Below, in pieces: positions 46,815 to 55,654 of a stretch of 64,000 nt of DNA. The stretch comes from G963691885 sp963691885. GTDB taxonomy: Bacteria; Pseudomonadota; Alphaproteobacteria; UBA8366; Aestuariispiraceae. The notes beneath the pieces are model-generated. The model had not been told where the DNA came from. It saw nothing but the letters and a program-made list of their open reading frames with translations, and did not search any database. Position 1 is the first letter of the stretch; each line of letters opens with the position of its first letter. The position numbers and the translations under genes were made by a program. Location of the stretch: assembly GCA_963691885.1 (NCBI GenBank), contig OY829843.1, positions 3,968,001-4,032,000 on the forward strand. The letters are read 5' to 3'.

Positions 46815-48263
46815 ATGACAGACCTACCAAATTTCCTCCCGGCTCTGCCTGAAATCTTCCTCGCCTGTGCGGCGATGGCGCTGATGATGGTTGGTGTTTT
46901 TGTGAAACCGGAAAACGCTTATCGGACTGTATCAACCCTGGCGATGGTCGTGCTTGTTGTTGCCGGTGGTCTGGTGCTGAACGACGGTGGTGCTTATGAG
47001 ACCGCGATGTTCGGCATGTTTGTGGTGGATCAGTTCGCCGTCTTCATGAAGGTTCTGATTCTGGTCGGGTCGATCGCGGCCCTGATCCTCAGTGAGGGCT
47101 ATGTTCAGCGGGAAAAGATGGCCCGTTTTGAATACCCAATCCTGTTGGTTTTTGCGACGCTGGGCATGCTGATGATGGTGTCGGCCAATGATTTGATGTC
47201 GCTTTATATCGGTCTGGAGCTGCAAAGCCTGTCGCTCTATGTCGTTGCTGCTTTCAAGCGTGACAGCCTGCGGTCGACGGAATCGGGCCTGAAGTATTTT
47301 GTGCTGGGTGCGCTGTCCTCCGGTCTGCTGCTCTATGGTTGTTCCCTCATCTATGGCTTTGGCGGTACCACGCAGTTTGAAGCGCTGGCAGCCTTGTTCG
47401 CGGATGGACAGGAAGCGCCACTAGGCCTCGTTGTTGGCATCGTCTTCCTGATTTCAGGCCTGGCCTTCAAGGTCTCCGCCGTTCCTTTCCATATGTGGAC
47501 GCCGGATGTGTATGAGGGCGCGCCGACACCGATTACGGCCTTCTTCTCCGTCGCGCCAAAGATGGCGGCGATGGCGCTTTTCCTGCGCGTCATGCTGGTC
47601 CCCTTCGGCGATCTGGTCGCCGAATGGCAGCAGGTTGTCTATCTTGTCTCCATCGGGTCCATGGCGCTTGGCGCATTGGCGGCGATTGCCCAGACCAATA
47701 TCAAACGACTGATGGCCTATAGCTCCATCGGTCATATTGGTTACGCGTTGATGGGGCTTGTTGCAGGCAATCAGGAAGGTCTGACAGGCGTCCTGATCTA
47801 TCTGGCCATTTACCTGATCATGAATCTCGGTGTTTTCGCCTGTATTCTGGCGATGAAGGTAAAGGGACGGATGCTGGAAAACATCAGCGACCTGGCGGGC
47901 CTGGGTCGAACCAGCCCGATGATTGCCCTTGTCCTGATGGTGCTGATGTTCTCAATGGCGGGCATCCCGCCCATGGCTGGTTTCTTCGGCAAGTTCTTCA
48001 TCTTCATGGCAGCCCTGAACCAGGAACTCTACACCCTGGTCGTCATTGGGGCGATCACCAGTGTTATCGGCGCCTATTACTACCTGCGCATCATCAAGAT
48101 CATGTATTTCGATGAACCGGTTCAGGAATTCGACAAGGTCGAAACACTGGGGCTGCGAGGCATCATGGTGGTTTCAGGCGTTCTGACCGCCGTGTTGTTC
48201 ATTTTCCTGCCGGTGATCACGGATCCTGCCTCTGTCGCGGCTGCATCGCTCTTTGGTGGATGA
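46815..48263 (+). CDS. nuoN: NADH-quinone oxidoreductase subunit N
   Basis: This 482-residue antiporter-like subunit closes the operon. It shows the glutamate in SLYIGLELQSLSLYVVAAFK, the lysine in LAFKVSAVPFHMWTPDVYEG, and QTNIKRLMAYSSIGHIGYAL. Its stop overlaps the start region of birA, so the biotin ligase gene is part of the same transcript. Confidence 0.96.
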   Translation: MTDLPNFLPALPEIFLACAAMALMMVGVFVKPENAYRTVSTLAMVVLVVAGGLVLNDGGAYETAMFGMFVVDQFAVFMKVLILVGSIAALILSEGYVQREKMARFEYPILLVFATLGMLMMVSANDLMSLYIGLELQSLSLYVVAAFKRDSLRSTESGLKYFVLGALSSGLLLYGCSLIYGFGGTTQFEALAALFADGQEAPLGLVVGIVFLISGLAFKVSAVPFHMWTPDVYEGAPTPITAFFSVAPKMAAMALFLRVMLVPFGDLVAEWQQVVYLVSIGSMALGALAAIAQTNIKRLMAYSSIGHIGYALMGLVAGNQEGLTGVLIYLAIYLIMNLGVFACILAMKVKGRMLENISDLAGLGRTSPMIALVLMVLMFSMAGIPPMAGFFGKFFIFMAALNQELYTLVVIGAITSVIGAYYYLRIIKIMYFDEPVQEFDKVETLGLRGIMVVSGVLTAVLFIFLPVITDPASVAAASLFGG

Positions 48264-49053
48264 TCACACCGTGTCCGGGGGCTTAGGCCCGATCTCTGTC
48301 CCGACAGGGTTTCAGTTACATTGGTTTGACAGCGTCGGATCGACAATGGATCTGGCGCGCGAACTGGTTGCGTCGAACCCGGAGAATCATCAGGTCATCT
48401 GGGCGGGGGAGCAGAAGTCCGGGCGTGGCCGGCGTGCCCGCCACTGGAGTTCGCCACCTGGAAATCTTTACATGACCGTGGCGTTGAACCTGCACGGTCC
48501 GGCAGCCAAAGCGGCCGAGCTCTCTTTCGTTGCCGGGTTGGCGATGCGTGCGGGATTGGCGGACCTGATTGGGTCCGGCGGGTTGGACGTAAAGCTCAAA
48601 TGGCCCAACGATCTTTTACTGAACGACGCGAAAGTCGCCGGTTTCTTGCTGGAGACCGCGGGGGTTGAAAGCAACTGGATGTTGATCGGATCTGGTGTAA
48701 ACCTGCGGCATTATCCGGAAGATACGCCCTATCCCGCGACATCTCTGACCGTGCAAGGGGTGGAGATCGCCATTGCCAGCCTCGCAGCGCGTTATTTACA
48801 CCATCTGGATGCAGGCTTTCATCAGTGGCAGAAATCCGGTTTCGCCCCCGTTCGGGAAAACTGGAAGGTCCATGCCGCTGGTCTTGGCGGGCCGGTTACC
48901 GCGCGGCTTGCGACCGAGACCCTGACCGGAACCTTTTGCGATCTTGATCCCGAGGGTGCGCTCATTTTACGTCAGGAGAATGGCGAAGAGAGCCACATTC
49001 TGGCCGGTGATGTGTTTTTCGGGATGCAGAGACCGGCCGATTATGGTTCATAA
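48256..49053 (+). CDS. birA: Biotin-[acetyl-CoA-carboxylase] ligase
   Basis: This 265-residue enzyme activates biotin with ATP and attaches it to carboxylase carrier domains. It shows the biotinyl-AMP loop KSGRGRRARHWSSPPGNLYM and LKWPNDLLLNDAKVAGFLLE with the catalytic lysine. There is no N-terminal DNA-binding domain, so it is not a repressor as in E. coli. The start is a GTG at 48256 inside the nuoN stop region (a TTG at 48253 is also possible); no good Shine-Dalgarno is seen, in line with coupling. Location after nuoN is common in alphaproteobacteria. Confidence 0.92.
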   Translation: MDDHTVSGGLGPISVPTGFQLHWFDSVGSTMDLARELVASNPENHQVIWAGEQKSGRGRRARHWSSPPGNLYMTVALNLHGPAAKAAELSFVAGLAMRAGLADLIGSGGLDVKLKWPNDLLLNDAKVAGFLLETAGVESNWMLIGSGVNLRHYPEDTPYPATSLTVQGVEIAIASLAARYLHHLDAGFHQWQKSGFAPVRENWKVHAAGLGGPVTARLATETLTGTFCDLDPEGALILRQENGEESHILAGDVFFGMQRPADYGS

Positions 49054-49098
49054 CGGCGGGCAGAGCCCACCAGGCCAATATCTGACAAGGTTAGTCCT

Positions 49099-49875
49099 AT
49101 GCTGCTTGTGATCGATTCCGGGAATACGAATGTCGTTTTCGCCGTCTATGACGGGGACCGGCAGATTACCCATTGGCGTTGCGGAAACGATCCGCGACGG
49201 ACATCCGATGAATATGCAGTCTGGTTGACGCAATTGATGACCCTGGCCGGGTTGAGCCTGGATCAGATGGAAGCGGCAATCATCGCCAGTGTTGTGCCGG
49301 AGACGCTGTTTAACCTGCGACGCCTCTGCGAGAACTATGTGAAGGGCAGAACCCTGGTGGTTGGGGATTCGGGAACGGATCTGGGCATTGAGGTGCTGAT
49401 TGACCGACCAGAACAGGTCGGCGCCGACCGTTTGGTGGGGGTTATCGCGGCCCATGCCCAATACGGCGGTCCCTTGATGGTGCTGGATTTCGGTACGGCG
49501 ACATCCTTCGACATTGCCGACGAGAACGGTAATTTTTGCGGCGGTGTTCTGGCGCCAGGCGTGCATCAGTCGGTTGAGGCACTCTATCGCGCGGCCCGGA
49601 AGCTGCCCCGGGTTGAAATCAAGCGCCCGGAAACGGTTATTGGTCGTGCGACAATTCCTGCCATGCAATCCGGCGTCTATTGGGGCTATCTTTCGATGAT
49701 TGAAGGGATGGTGACCCGCATTCAGGCCGAGTATGGCAGTCCGCTTAAAGTGATCGCAACAGGCGGGTTAAGTGCGCTGTTTTTTGACGCGACCGAGTCG
49801 ATCCAGATCACCGATCCTAATCTGATCCTCACAGGGTTGGTTGAAATTTACCGTCGAAATGCGACGGCTGTTTGA
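49099..49875 (+). CDS. coaX: Type III pantothenate kinase
   Basis: This 258-residue kinase makes 4-phosphopantothenate, the first step of CoA synthesis. It has the ASKHA-fold motifs MLLVIDSGNTNVVFAVYDGD, PEQVGADRLVGVIAAHAQYG and LDFGTATSFDIADENG. Type III enzymes are not inhibited by CoA and need a monovalent cation. Its stop lies next to the RNase J start region. It is 45 bases after birA. Confidence 0.94.
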   Translation: MLLVIDSGNTNVVFAVYDGDRQITHWRCGNDPRRTSDEYAVWLTQLMTLAGLSLDQMEAAIIASVVPETLFNLRRLCENYVKGRTLVVGDSGTDLGIEVLIDRPEQVGADRLVGVIAAHAQYGGPLMVLDFGTATSFDIADENGNFCGGVLAPGVHQSVEALYRAARKLPRVEIKRPETVIGRATIPAMQSGVYWGYLSMIEGMVTRIQAEYGSPLKVIATGGLSALFFDATESIQITDPNLILTGLVEIYRRNATAV

Positions 49876-49892
49876 AGGGAATACAGTATTTG

Positions 49893-51569
49893 ATGTCTAG
49901 TTCCGTCTACGCGGATAGCGGCGTTCCAGGAAAGGAAGAGGTCATCTTTCTGCCTCTTGGCGGTGCCGGTGAAATTGGTATGAACCTGAACCTCTATGGC
50001 CATGCCGGCAAATGGCTGATGGTGGATATGGGGATCACCTTTGATGACGGGGAGAACCCAGGCATCGATGTGTTGATGCCGGACCCTGCCTTCATTGATG
50101 AGCGTCGGGAAGATATTGTCGGTTTGATCCTGACCCATGCCCATGAAGACCATCTGGGTGCGGTCCAGTATTTATGGGATGACTTCGATTGCCCGATTTA
50201 TGCAACTCCGTTCACCGCCGCGGTCCTGCGCCGCAAATTGGGTGAGAATGATTTTGGCCGCCTGCCAGAGATCGTTGAGATACCGCTTTCGGGGACGTTC
50301 TCCGTCGGCCCCTTTGATGTTGAGTTGATCACGCTGACCCATTCAATTCCGGAACCGAATGCGCTTATCCTGCGATGCAGCGCTGGCTCTATCATGCATA
50401 CCGGCGACTGGAAGCTGGACCCCGATCCCCTGATTGGTCCGACACCGGATGAGAAGGCCTTGATGAGGGCAGGGGACGAAGGCGTCCTCGCCATGATCTG
50501 TGATTCCACCAATGCGCTAAACAAAGGGTGGTCTGGGTCTGAAGGGGTTGTACGGGACAAACTGACAGAGGTAATTGCCACCCAGACCGGGCGTGTTGCG
50601 GTCGCGTGCTTTGCGAGCAATGTTGCCAGGGTAGAAAGTGCTGCAAAGGCGGGGGCCGCCTGTGGCCGTCAGATCGCCTTGGTCGGTCGCTCTCTGCATC
50701 GGATGGTCGAGGCCGCGCGGATGACCGGGTATCTGAAGGATTTGCCGCCACTGCTTTCGGATCAGGATGCGGCCAGACTGCCTCGACACAAGGTCCTCTA
50801 TATCTGCACGGGAAGTCAGGGTGAGCCGAGAGCGGCCCTGACCCGCATTGCCAAGGATGACCATCAATATGTATCCCTGGACGAAGGGGATACCGTTCTC
50901 TTCTCAAGTCGGGAAATCCCGGGGAACGAAGTCTCGATTGGAAAGTTGCAGAACCAGCTGACCCAGATTGGCTGTAATGTGATCACTGCCAATGATCATG
51001 AAATTCATGCCTCCGGCCATCCCAATCAGGATGAGCTCAGCCAGATGTATCAGTGGATCCGGCCAAAGATCGCGGTTCCCGTGCATGGTGAATACAGACA
51101 TCTGAAAGCCCATGCGGAATTGGCGCGAACCTGTCAGGTACCCTATACGCTGGCCCCGCTCAATGGTGATGTCCTGTCCCTCAGTCAGGACGGTGTTGCG
51201 GTTGTTGATGAAGTGTATGCAGGTCGTCTGGCACTAGATGGCGATCGGCTGGTGCCGATGGACAGCCCGGGCCTGAAGGAACGCAAACGCATCGCGTATA
51301 ATGGATGCGCTGTTGTCAGTGTTGCCGTCGATGGAAAAGGCAGTCTGCGCGGAATGCCGGAGGTCACGGTATTCGGCCTCTTCGGGGAAGATGACCTGGA
51401 CACCCGCGAATTGGAAGATGTCGTTGAACAGGCGGTCGAGACGAGTGTCAGGCGGGCCAAAGGGTCGGTATCCGGTATGAAAGAACAGATCAGGATTGCC
51501 GTACGACGCGCATTGCAGGACATGACCGGCAAGCGACCGCCGGTATCGGTTCATCTTGTCACTGTTTAG
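49893..51569 (+). CDS. rnj: Ribonuclease J
   Basis: This 558-residue metallo-beta-lactamase nuclease has both endo- and 5' exoribonuclease activity in the family. Zinc ligands are in LTHAHEDHLGAVQYLW, and later in IMHTGDWKLD; the beta-CASP motifs are EIHASGHPNQDELSQMYQWI and KIAVPVHGEYRHLKAHAEL. The ATG at 49893 is preceded by GAAGGGA; a TTG at 49872 overlapping the coaX stop would add seven residues. In alphaproteobacteria RNase J works in rRNA and mRNA maturation. Confidence 0.94.
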   Translation: MSSSVYADSGVPGKEEVIFLPLGGAGEIGMNLNLYGHAGKWLMVDMGITFDDGENPGIDVLMPDPAFIDERREDIVGLILTHAHEDHLGAVQYLWDDFDCPIYATPFTAAVLRRKLGENDFGRLPEIVEIPLSGTFSVGPFDVELITLTHSIPEPNALILRCSAGSIMHTGDWKLDPDPLIGPTPDEKALMRAGDEGVLAMICDSTNALNKGWSGSEGVVRDKLTEVIATQTGRVAVACFASNVARVESAAKAGAACGRQIALVGRSLHRMVEAARMTGYLKDLPPLLSDQDAARLPRHKVLYICTGSQGEPRAALTRIAKDDHQYVSLDEGDTVLFSSREIPGNEVSIGKLQNQLTQIGCNVITANDHEIHASGHPNQDELSQMYQWIRPKIAVPVHGEYRHLKAHAELARTCQVPYTLAPLNGDVLSLSQDGVAVVDEVYAGRLALDGDRLVPMDSPGLKERKRIAYNGCAVVSVAVDGKGSLRGMPEVTVFGLFGEDDLDTRELEDVVEQAVETSVRRAKGSVSGMKEQIRIAVRRALQDMTGKRPPVSVHLVTV

Positions 51570-51587
51570 GAAAAGGGGAGAGCTCAC

Positions 51588-51992
51588 ATGATTGGTCAGT
51601 TGAACCATGTCGCGATTGTCGTGCCGGATCTAGAAGTCGCATCGGCCACCTATCGGCAAAGCCTGGGCGCGCAGGTTTCAGAGCCTGTAGACCTGCCGGA
51701 ACATGGTGTGACAACAGTTTTCGTCAACCTGCCGAACACCAAGATTGAACTGCTGCACCCGTTTGGTGAGGCGTCCCCCATCGCCAAGTTCCTGGAAAGC
51801 AATCCGTCGGGTGGCATGCATCACCTGTGCTATGAGGTGGATGATATTCTGGCCGCCCGCGACAAGCTGGAATCCGAAGGGATGCAGGTTCTGGGTGATG
51901 GTGAACCCCGGATTGGCGCCCATGGCAAACCTGTGTTGTTCCTGCATCCTAAGGATTTTATGGGGACCTTGGTCGAGCTGGAACAGGTCTAG
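51588..51992 (+). CDS. mce: Methylmalonyl-CoA epimerase
   Basis: This 134-residue vicinal-oxygen-chelate protein converts the (S) and (R) forms of methylmalonyl-CoA in propionate catabolism. It has QLNHVAIVVPDLEVASATYR with the first metal histidine, GGMHHLCYEVDDI with the second, and LVELEQV at the end with the glutamate. The length is typical. The gene follows rnj by 18 bases. Confidence 0.92.
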   Translation: MIGQLNHVAIVVPDLEVASATYRQSLGAQVSEPVDLPEHGVTTVFVNLPNTKIELLHPFGEASPIAKFLESNPSGGMHHLCYEVDDILAARDKLESEGMQVLGDGEPRIGAHGKPVLFLHPKDFMGTLVELEQV

Positions 51993-52143
51993 AACGGGCG
52001 GCATTTCTGTCGCGGCATCTTGCCGCTTTTCTGTATTTTGGATGCCGGAAGAGATGACATCACCGTCCAGAACCGCCATTTTGCGCCTCCAATACAGGTT
52101 TTTTCCGCACAATTGAAATCTGACCAGAGGGATTTTGGGAAGA

Positions 52144-52377
52144 ATGGGTATCGTCAGTACAATCGTCGTCGTTGTGATCATATGGTGGCTGGTGTTTTTC
52201 ACGGTGCTGCCATACGGCAATCAACCCGCTAAAAAGGTTGAGCATGGCCATGCGGAAAGCGCGCCAGCAAAGCCGCGGCTCTGGAAAAAGATGCTGGTGA
52301 CGACGGGCCTGACGATTATCCTGTTTGGGGTGTTTGTCTATGTTCGCGAGCAAGGGTGGATCTCATTCCGAACCTGA
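52144..52377 (+). CDS. DUF1467 family membrane protein
   Basis: This 77-residue inner-membrane protein has two membrane segments: TIVVVVIIWWLVFFTVLPYG and MLVTTGLTIILFGVFVYVRE. It matches DUF1467, a small alphaproteobacterial family that lies next to the methylmalonyl-CoA epimerase gene in many genomes. The function is unknown. The ATG at 52144 follows GAGGG and GGGA. Confidence 0.85.
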   Translation: MGIVSTIVVVVIIWWLVFFTVLPYGNQPAKKVEHGHAESAPAKPRLWKKMLVTTGLTIILFGVFVYVREQGWISFRT

Positions 52378-52410
52378 CATTCTTGTAGCTGCACGACCGG
52401 GGGGAATGTG

Positions 52411-52968
52411 ATGGCATGGTATTGCGACTACGCAATTGGTGACCCGCTGCACGGGCCGTATCACGATACCGAATATGGATTTCATTCTTCAGATGAAAAT
52501 GTGTTGTTTGAGCGCCTGGTCCTCGAAATCAATCAGGCTGGTCTGAACTGGGGCCTTATGCTGAAAAAGCGCGACGCCTTTCGTGCGGCTTTTTCCGGAT
52601 ACGATATCGATGCCGTTTGTGCCTATGACGACGCGGACCGGGAAAGACTGTTGTCAGATGCGGGGATTATTCGAAACCGTTTGAAGATCAATGCTGTCAT
52701 CCATAACGCGCATGTCATCAAAGGGTTTCGAGACAGTCACGGCGGGTTTGTGAATTGGCTGGATGCCCATCACCCGCTGACGAAGCCTGAATGGGTGAAA
52801 CTGTTCAAGAAAACCTTCAAATTCACCGGGGGTGAAATCACGGGCGAATTCCTGATGTCGCTCGGGTATCTTCCCGGGACCCACAGACCGGACTGCCCGG
52901 TCTATACGGAAATTGAAAAGATCGGGGCGCCCTGGCTATCGGTCGGGGGCGCGTTTTACGAGGCGTGA
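52411..52968 (+). CDS. tag: DNA-3-methyladenine glycosylase I
   Basis: This 185-residue base-excision repair enzyme removes 3-methyladenine. The zinc-binding residues are present: cysteine in MAWYCDYA, histidine in GPYHDTEYG, and the C-terminal His and Cys in GTHRPDCPVY. It has the helix-hairpin-helix core (LVLEINQAGLNWGLMLKKRD). GGGGGGAA precedes the ATG at 52411. Confidence 0.93.
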   Translation: MAWYCDYAIGDPLHGPYHDTEYGFHSSDENVLFERLVLEINQAGLNWGLMLKKRDAFRAAFSGYDIDAVCAYDDADRERLLSDAGIIRNRLKINAVIHNAHVIKGFRDSHGGFVNWLDAHHPLTKPEWVKLFKKTFKFTGGEITGEFLMSLGYLPGTHRPDCPVYTEIEKIGAPWLSVGGAFYEA

Positions 52969-52980
52969 GCCCGGACAATT

Positions 52981-53739
52981 TTAGCCGTATGTCCGGACGA
53001 AATAGACACCGGACAGGATCAGACCAAAGATCGTCACGGCTGTTTTCAGAAGCTTCTGATTAACCTTTTTGGCCCCTCGACCCCCCAAATAGCCACCAAT
53101 TGTGCTGCCGATCATCATGGTCGCCGCTTCGGGCCAAGCGACCAACCCACCAACACCGAACACGATGATGCTGAGGATGGTAAAACTCGTGGCCAGCAGA
53201 TTCTTGATACTGTTGGCGATGTGGAAATCACTGAAGCCCAATATCTGTGCGATGGCCAACAGAATGATTCCCAAACCGGCCCCGAAATATCCGCCATAGA
53301 CCGATGCCAGAAAGAGGGCCGCGTAAATCATGGTGGTGCCACTGGACGCGCCCGCAAGGATCAGAATTTTTTGCCGAATGGTATCGCCGGTGGCGAACAG
53401 GATGGTTGCCAGCAGGATCAGAAAGGGGATGAGGAAGACAAACACTTACGGATCTGAAAACAACAGAAGCAGGGATCCTGCAACAGCCCCGGCACCGGAT
53501 ATCGCCATCAGCGGGATCAGTTGATGGCCCACCTCATTTAATTCTTTTCTGTAAGCGGGCAGGGCGGCGGCATTTGACGGCAGGAGCGCCACATAATTGG
53601 TCGCGTTGGCGATCACAGGGGGCAGACCAGCGGCCATGAGGGCGGGAAAGGTGAACAGCGTCGCCCCGCCAGCAACGGCATTCCAGACGCCACCAACAAA
53701 CCCGATGCCGGCCAATGTGATGATTTGGATTGTATCCAT
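52981..53739 (-). pseudogene. TauE/SafE family permease, broken by an in-frame stop
   Basis: A single frame of 252 codons from the ATG at 53739 (GAGGAG upstream) is interrupted at 53446-53448 by TAA. The sequence before (LLLLFSDP) and after (VFVFLIPFLILLATILFATG) runs on as one TauE/SafE membrane protein, probably a sulfite or organic-anion exporter. A single base change from GAA or AAA would explain the stop. About seven to eight membrane segments are visible across both parts. It is divergent from a LysR gene, which likely controls it. A real null allele, a sequencing error, or readthrough cannot be told apart here. Confidence 0.8.
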
Positions 53740-53804
53740 AATGCGCTCCTCTGTTTTGAGAGGAACCGTAACGCAATCAATTGCATAAATGAAAACGAAT
53801 AAAT

Positions 53805-54689
53805 ATGGTCAGTATCATGAATAAAAACGAACATATTCTGCGCAATGTCGAGCTGTTGAATGCTTTCGTGACGATTGCGGATTGTGGGAACCTGACCACA
53901 GCGGCGGGCCTTCTTGGCCGCACGCAATCTGCGATCAGTGTTCAGATGCGTAAACTGGAATCCGGCCTGAACACGTCTCTTTTCCTGAGAAACGCAAAGG
54001 GCATGGCATTGACGCCCGCCGGTGAGACCCTGTTGCCAAGGGCGCTTGGGATCCTCAGCGAGATCAGGGAGACGGCCCTACTGTTTTCCAAACCTCTGAC
54101 AGGGTCCGTTCGGGTTGGATTTCCTGATGATTATGACGAAACAGGAATGGAGTTCGTGTTGAGGGCCTTCGCCCGGACCCATCCAGGCGTTCGGGTATTG
54201 GCCGTTTCCGGCTGTACGTCCTCCTACCCAAAGGACGTGCGGGAAGGGGGGCTGGATGTGGCAATCTGTTCCGGCCCGGAATTCATGGACGGTCGCCCGT
54301 TAAATGCAGAGGAAACCGTCTGGGCGGCCCACAAAGATCTGGTTTTTCAAACCCGAGAGCCTGTCCCCCTTGCAATCCTGGACCGAAATTGCTGGTGGCG
54401 CGATTTACCGACCGGACTTCTAGATGCCGCGGGAGTGCCCTATGAGATCGCCTTTCGCAGCAACAGTTTCACCAGTATCCAGGCGGCACTCAGGGCAGGA
54501 TTGGCGGTGGCACCGTTGCCTGCGACCTGCCTGACCGGCGAGCTTAAGGCCCTCACAAAGAAGGACGGGTTTCCGGATTTACCAACAGCATGCCGGACAA
54601 TCATGGTGTCGGATCAGGCGGATGAATCACTGGTCAATGCAATGGTGGATGCAATCCTGACTGTTCGCCAGGCCCCCGCGGAATTCTGA
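53805..54689 (+). CDS. LysR-family transcriptional regulator
   Basis: This 294-residue regulator has the LysR winged helix at residues about 15-70 (LLNAFVTIADCGNLTTAAGL, then LGRTQSAISVQMRKLESGL) and an effector domain from about 95. The start is the ATG at 53805 or 53817. It is divergent from the TauE/SafE gene with a 65-base gap, typical of a LysR regulator and its target. The inducer is unknown. A hairpin terminator follows. Confidence 0.9.
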   Translation: MVSIMNKNEHILRNVELLNAFVTIADCGNLTTAAGLLGRTQSAISVQMRKLESGLNTSLFLRNAKGMALTPAGETLLPRALGILSEIRETALLFSKPLTGSVRVGFPDDYDETGMEFVLRAFARTHPGVRVLAVSGCTSSYPKDVREGGLDVAICSGPEFMDGRPLNAEETVWAAHKDLVFQTREPVPLAILDRNCWWRDLPTGLLDAAGVPYEIAFRSNSFTSIQAALRAGLAVAPLPATCLTGELKALTKKDGFPDLPTACRTIMVSDQADESLVNAMVDAILTVRQAPAEF

Positions 54690-54698
54690 GGCACAAAA

Positions 54699-54730
54699 AA
54701 AAACGTGGCGGGAAATCCCGCCAACGTTTT
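54699..54730 (+). terminator. Terminator of the LysR gene
   Basis: Arms AAACG-TGGCGGGA and TCCCGCCA-CGTTT with a small bulge, followed after four bases by T8. It is flanked on the left by a run of A and so may work in both directions. Confidence 0.75.
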
Positions 54731-54850
54731 CTTGTTTTTTTTAACCCGTTTTCCGGTTCGGCCGTCCGTTATTTTTGTCGGACTGGCATATTCTGTGCGT
54801 TCCGTCTTAGAGGCGTTTTCGCCTTCGTAACAAAGAGATTACCCTTTGCC

Positions 54851-55546
54851 ATGACTGTTAAACACACGCTTCTGAAACCGGTTCCCCTCCCGTACAAACT
54901 TGGGCGCAAACGCTTTCGCGTCGTCTTGATGACCGATAAGGTACCCATCCTGAGCCGTTTGTCACGCAATTTTTTTTATAAACCCGCAATAAACGTAAGG
55001 TCTGTTCTTAAAATCGTCCGAAAGCGAATTAATGTGACCAATGAACTAAATATTCTGGTTTTTTTGTTTCTTATTGTACCGTGGATGCTGCTTGCGCCGG
55101 CCTCTGCCCAACAAACTCAGGACGAAAATCCTTTCTCAAATGATGGCACCGTGAAAGGGGGGATTGGTCCCAGAGCGCCGGTGAAACCTGGCCATCTTAA
55201 AGTTCGAATCAGTCGTGAGATTTGCGGCCGTCTCACCCTCAACCACAAGGCAAATGCTGATGTTGCCTATCGGCCGGGCGTGGATGTCCGTGGAAATGCC
55301 GTGGCACCCGCTGAGCTGCCCGGAAGCTTCACCTATGCCGCACCGGACGAGATTGAGTTTGATCTGGCCTTCAATCCTTTGACCGGGACCGCCCTTGATG
55401 ATGACCGGTTTGCAAACACAACAACATCGGTCGGTCGTGTTCGTGTTGATATTCTGACGGGCAAGGTGACTGTGAACGGCGTTCCTACAGAAAATGAACA
55501 GAGTGCCCAGATTGAAAAGCGCTGTCGTGAGGCCGGTTTTCTCTGA
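54851..55546 (+). CDS. Exported protein of unknown function
   Basis: I do not recognise a family. The frame is 231 codons from the ATG at 54851. Residues about 66-86 are a hydrophobic core ending in a typical cleavage site (LLAPASA|QQ), preceded by a long basic stretch (VLKIVRKRIN). This would be an unusually long signal peptide; starts at 54929 (ATG) or 55034 (GTG) are alternatives, although the last leaves no positive charge before the core. The mature part is about 145 residues with FDLAFNPLTGTALDDDRF and RVDILTGKVTVNGVP. It may be periplasmic. Confidence 0.6.
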   Translation: MTVKHTLLKPVPLPYKLGRKRFRVVLMTDKVPILSRLSRNFFYKPAINVRSVLKIVRKRINVTNELNILVFLFLIVPWMLLAPASAQQTQDENPFSNDGTVKGGIGPRAPVKPGHLKVRISREICGRLTLNHKANADVAYRPGVDVRGNAVAPAELPGSFTYAAPDEIEFDLAFNPLTGTALDDDRFANTTTSVGRVRVDILTGKVTVNGVPTENEQSAQIEKRCREAGFL

Positions 55547-55654
55547 TAATTTTGGGTTGATCGTGCGCTTTCGGAGGATGGACAGGACCTTGGCCATTCC
55601 GTAAAGTCCGCGCGAAATTATCGATACCATGCAATATCAGAATTGAGGCCAACC

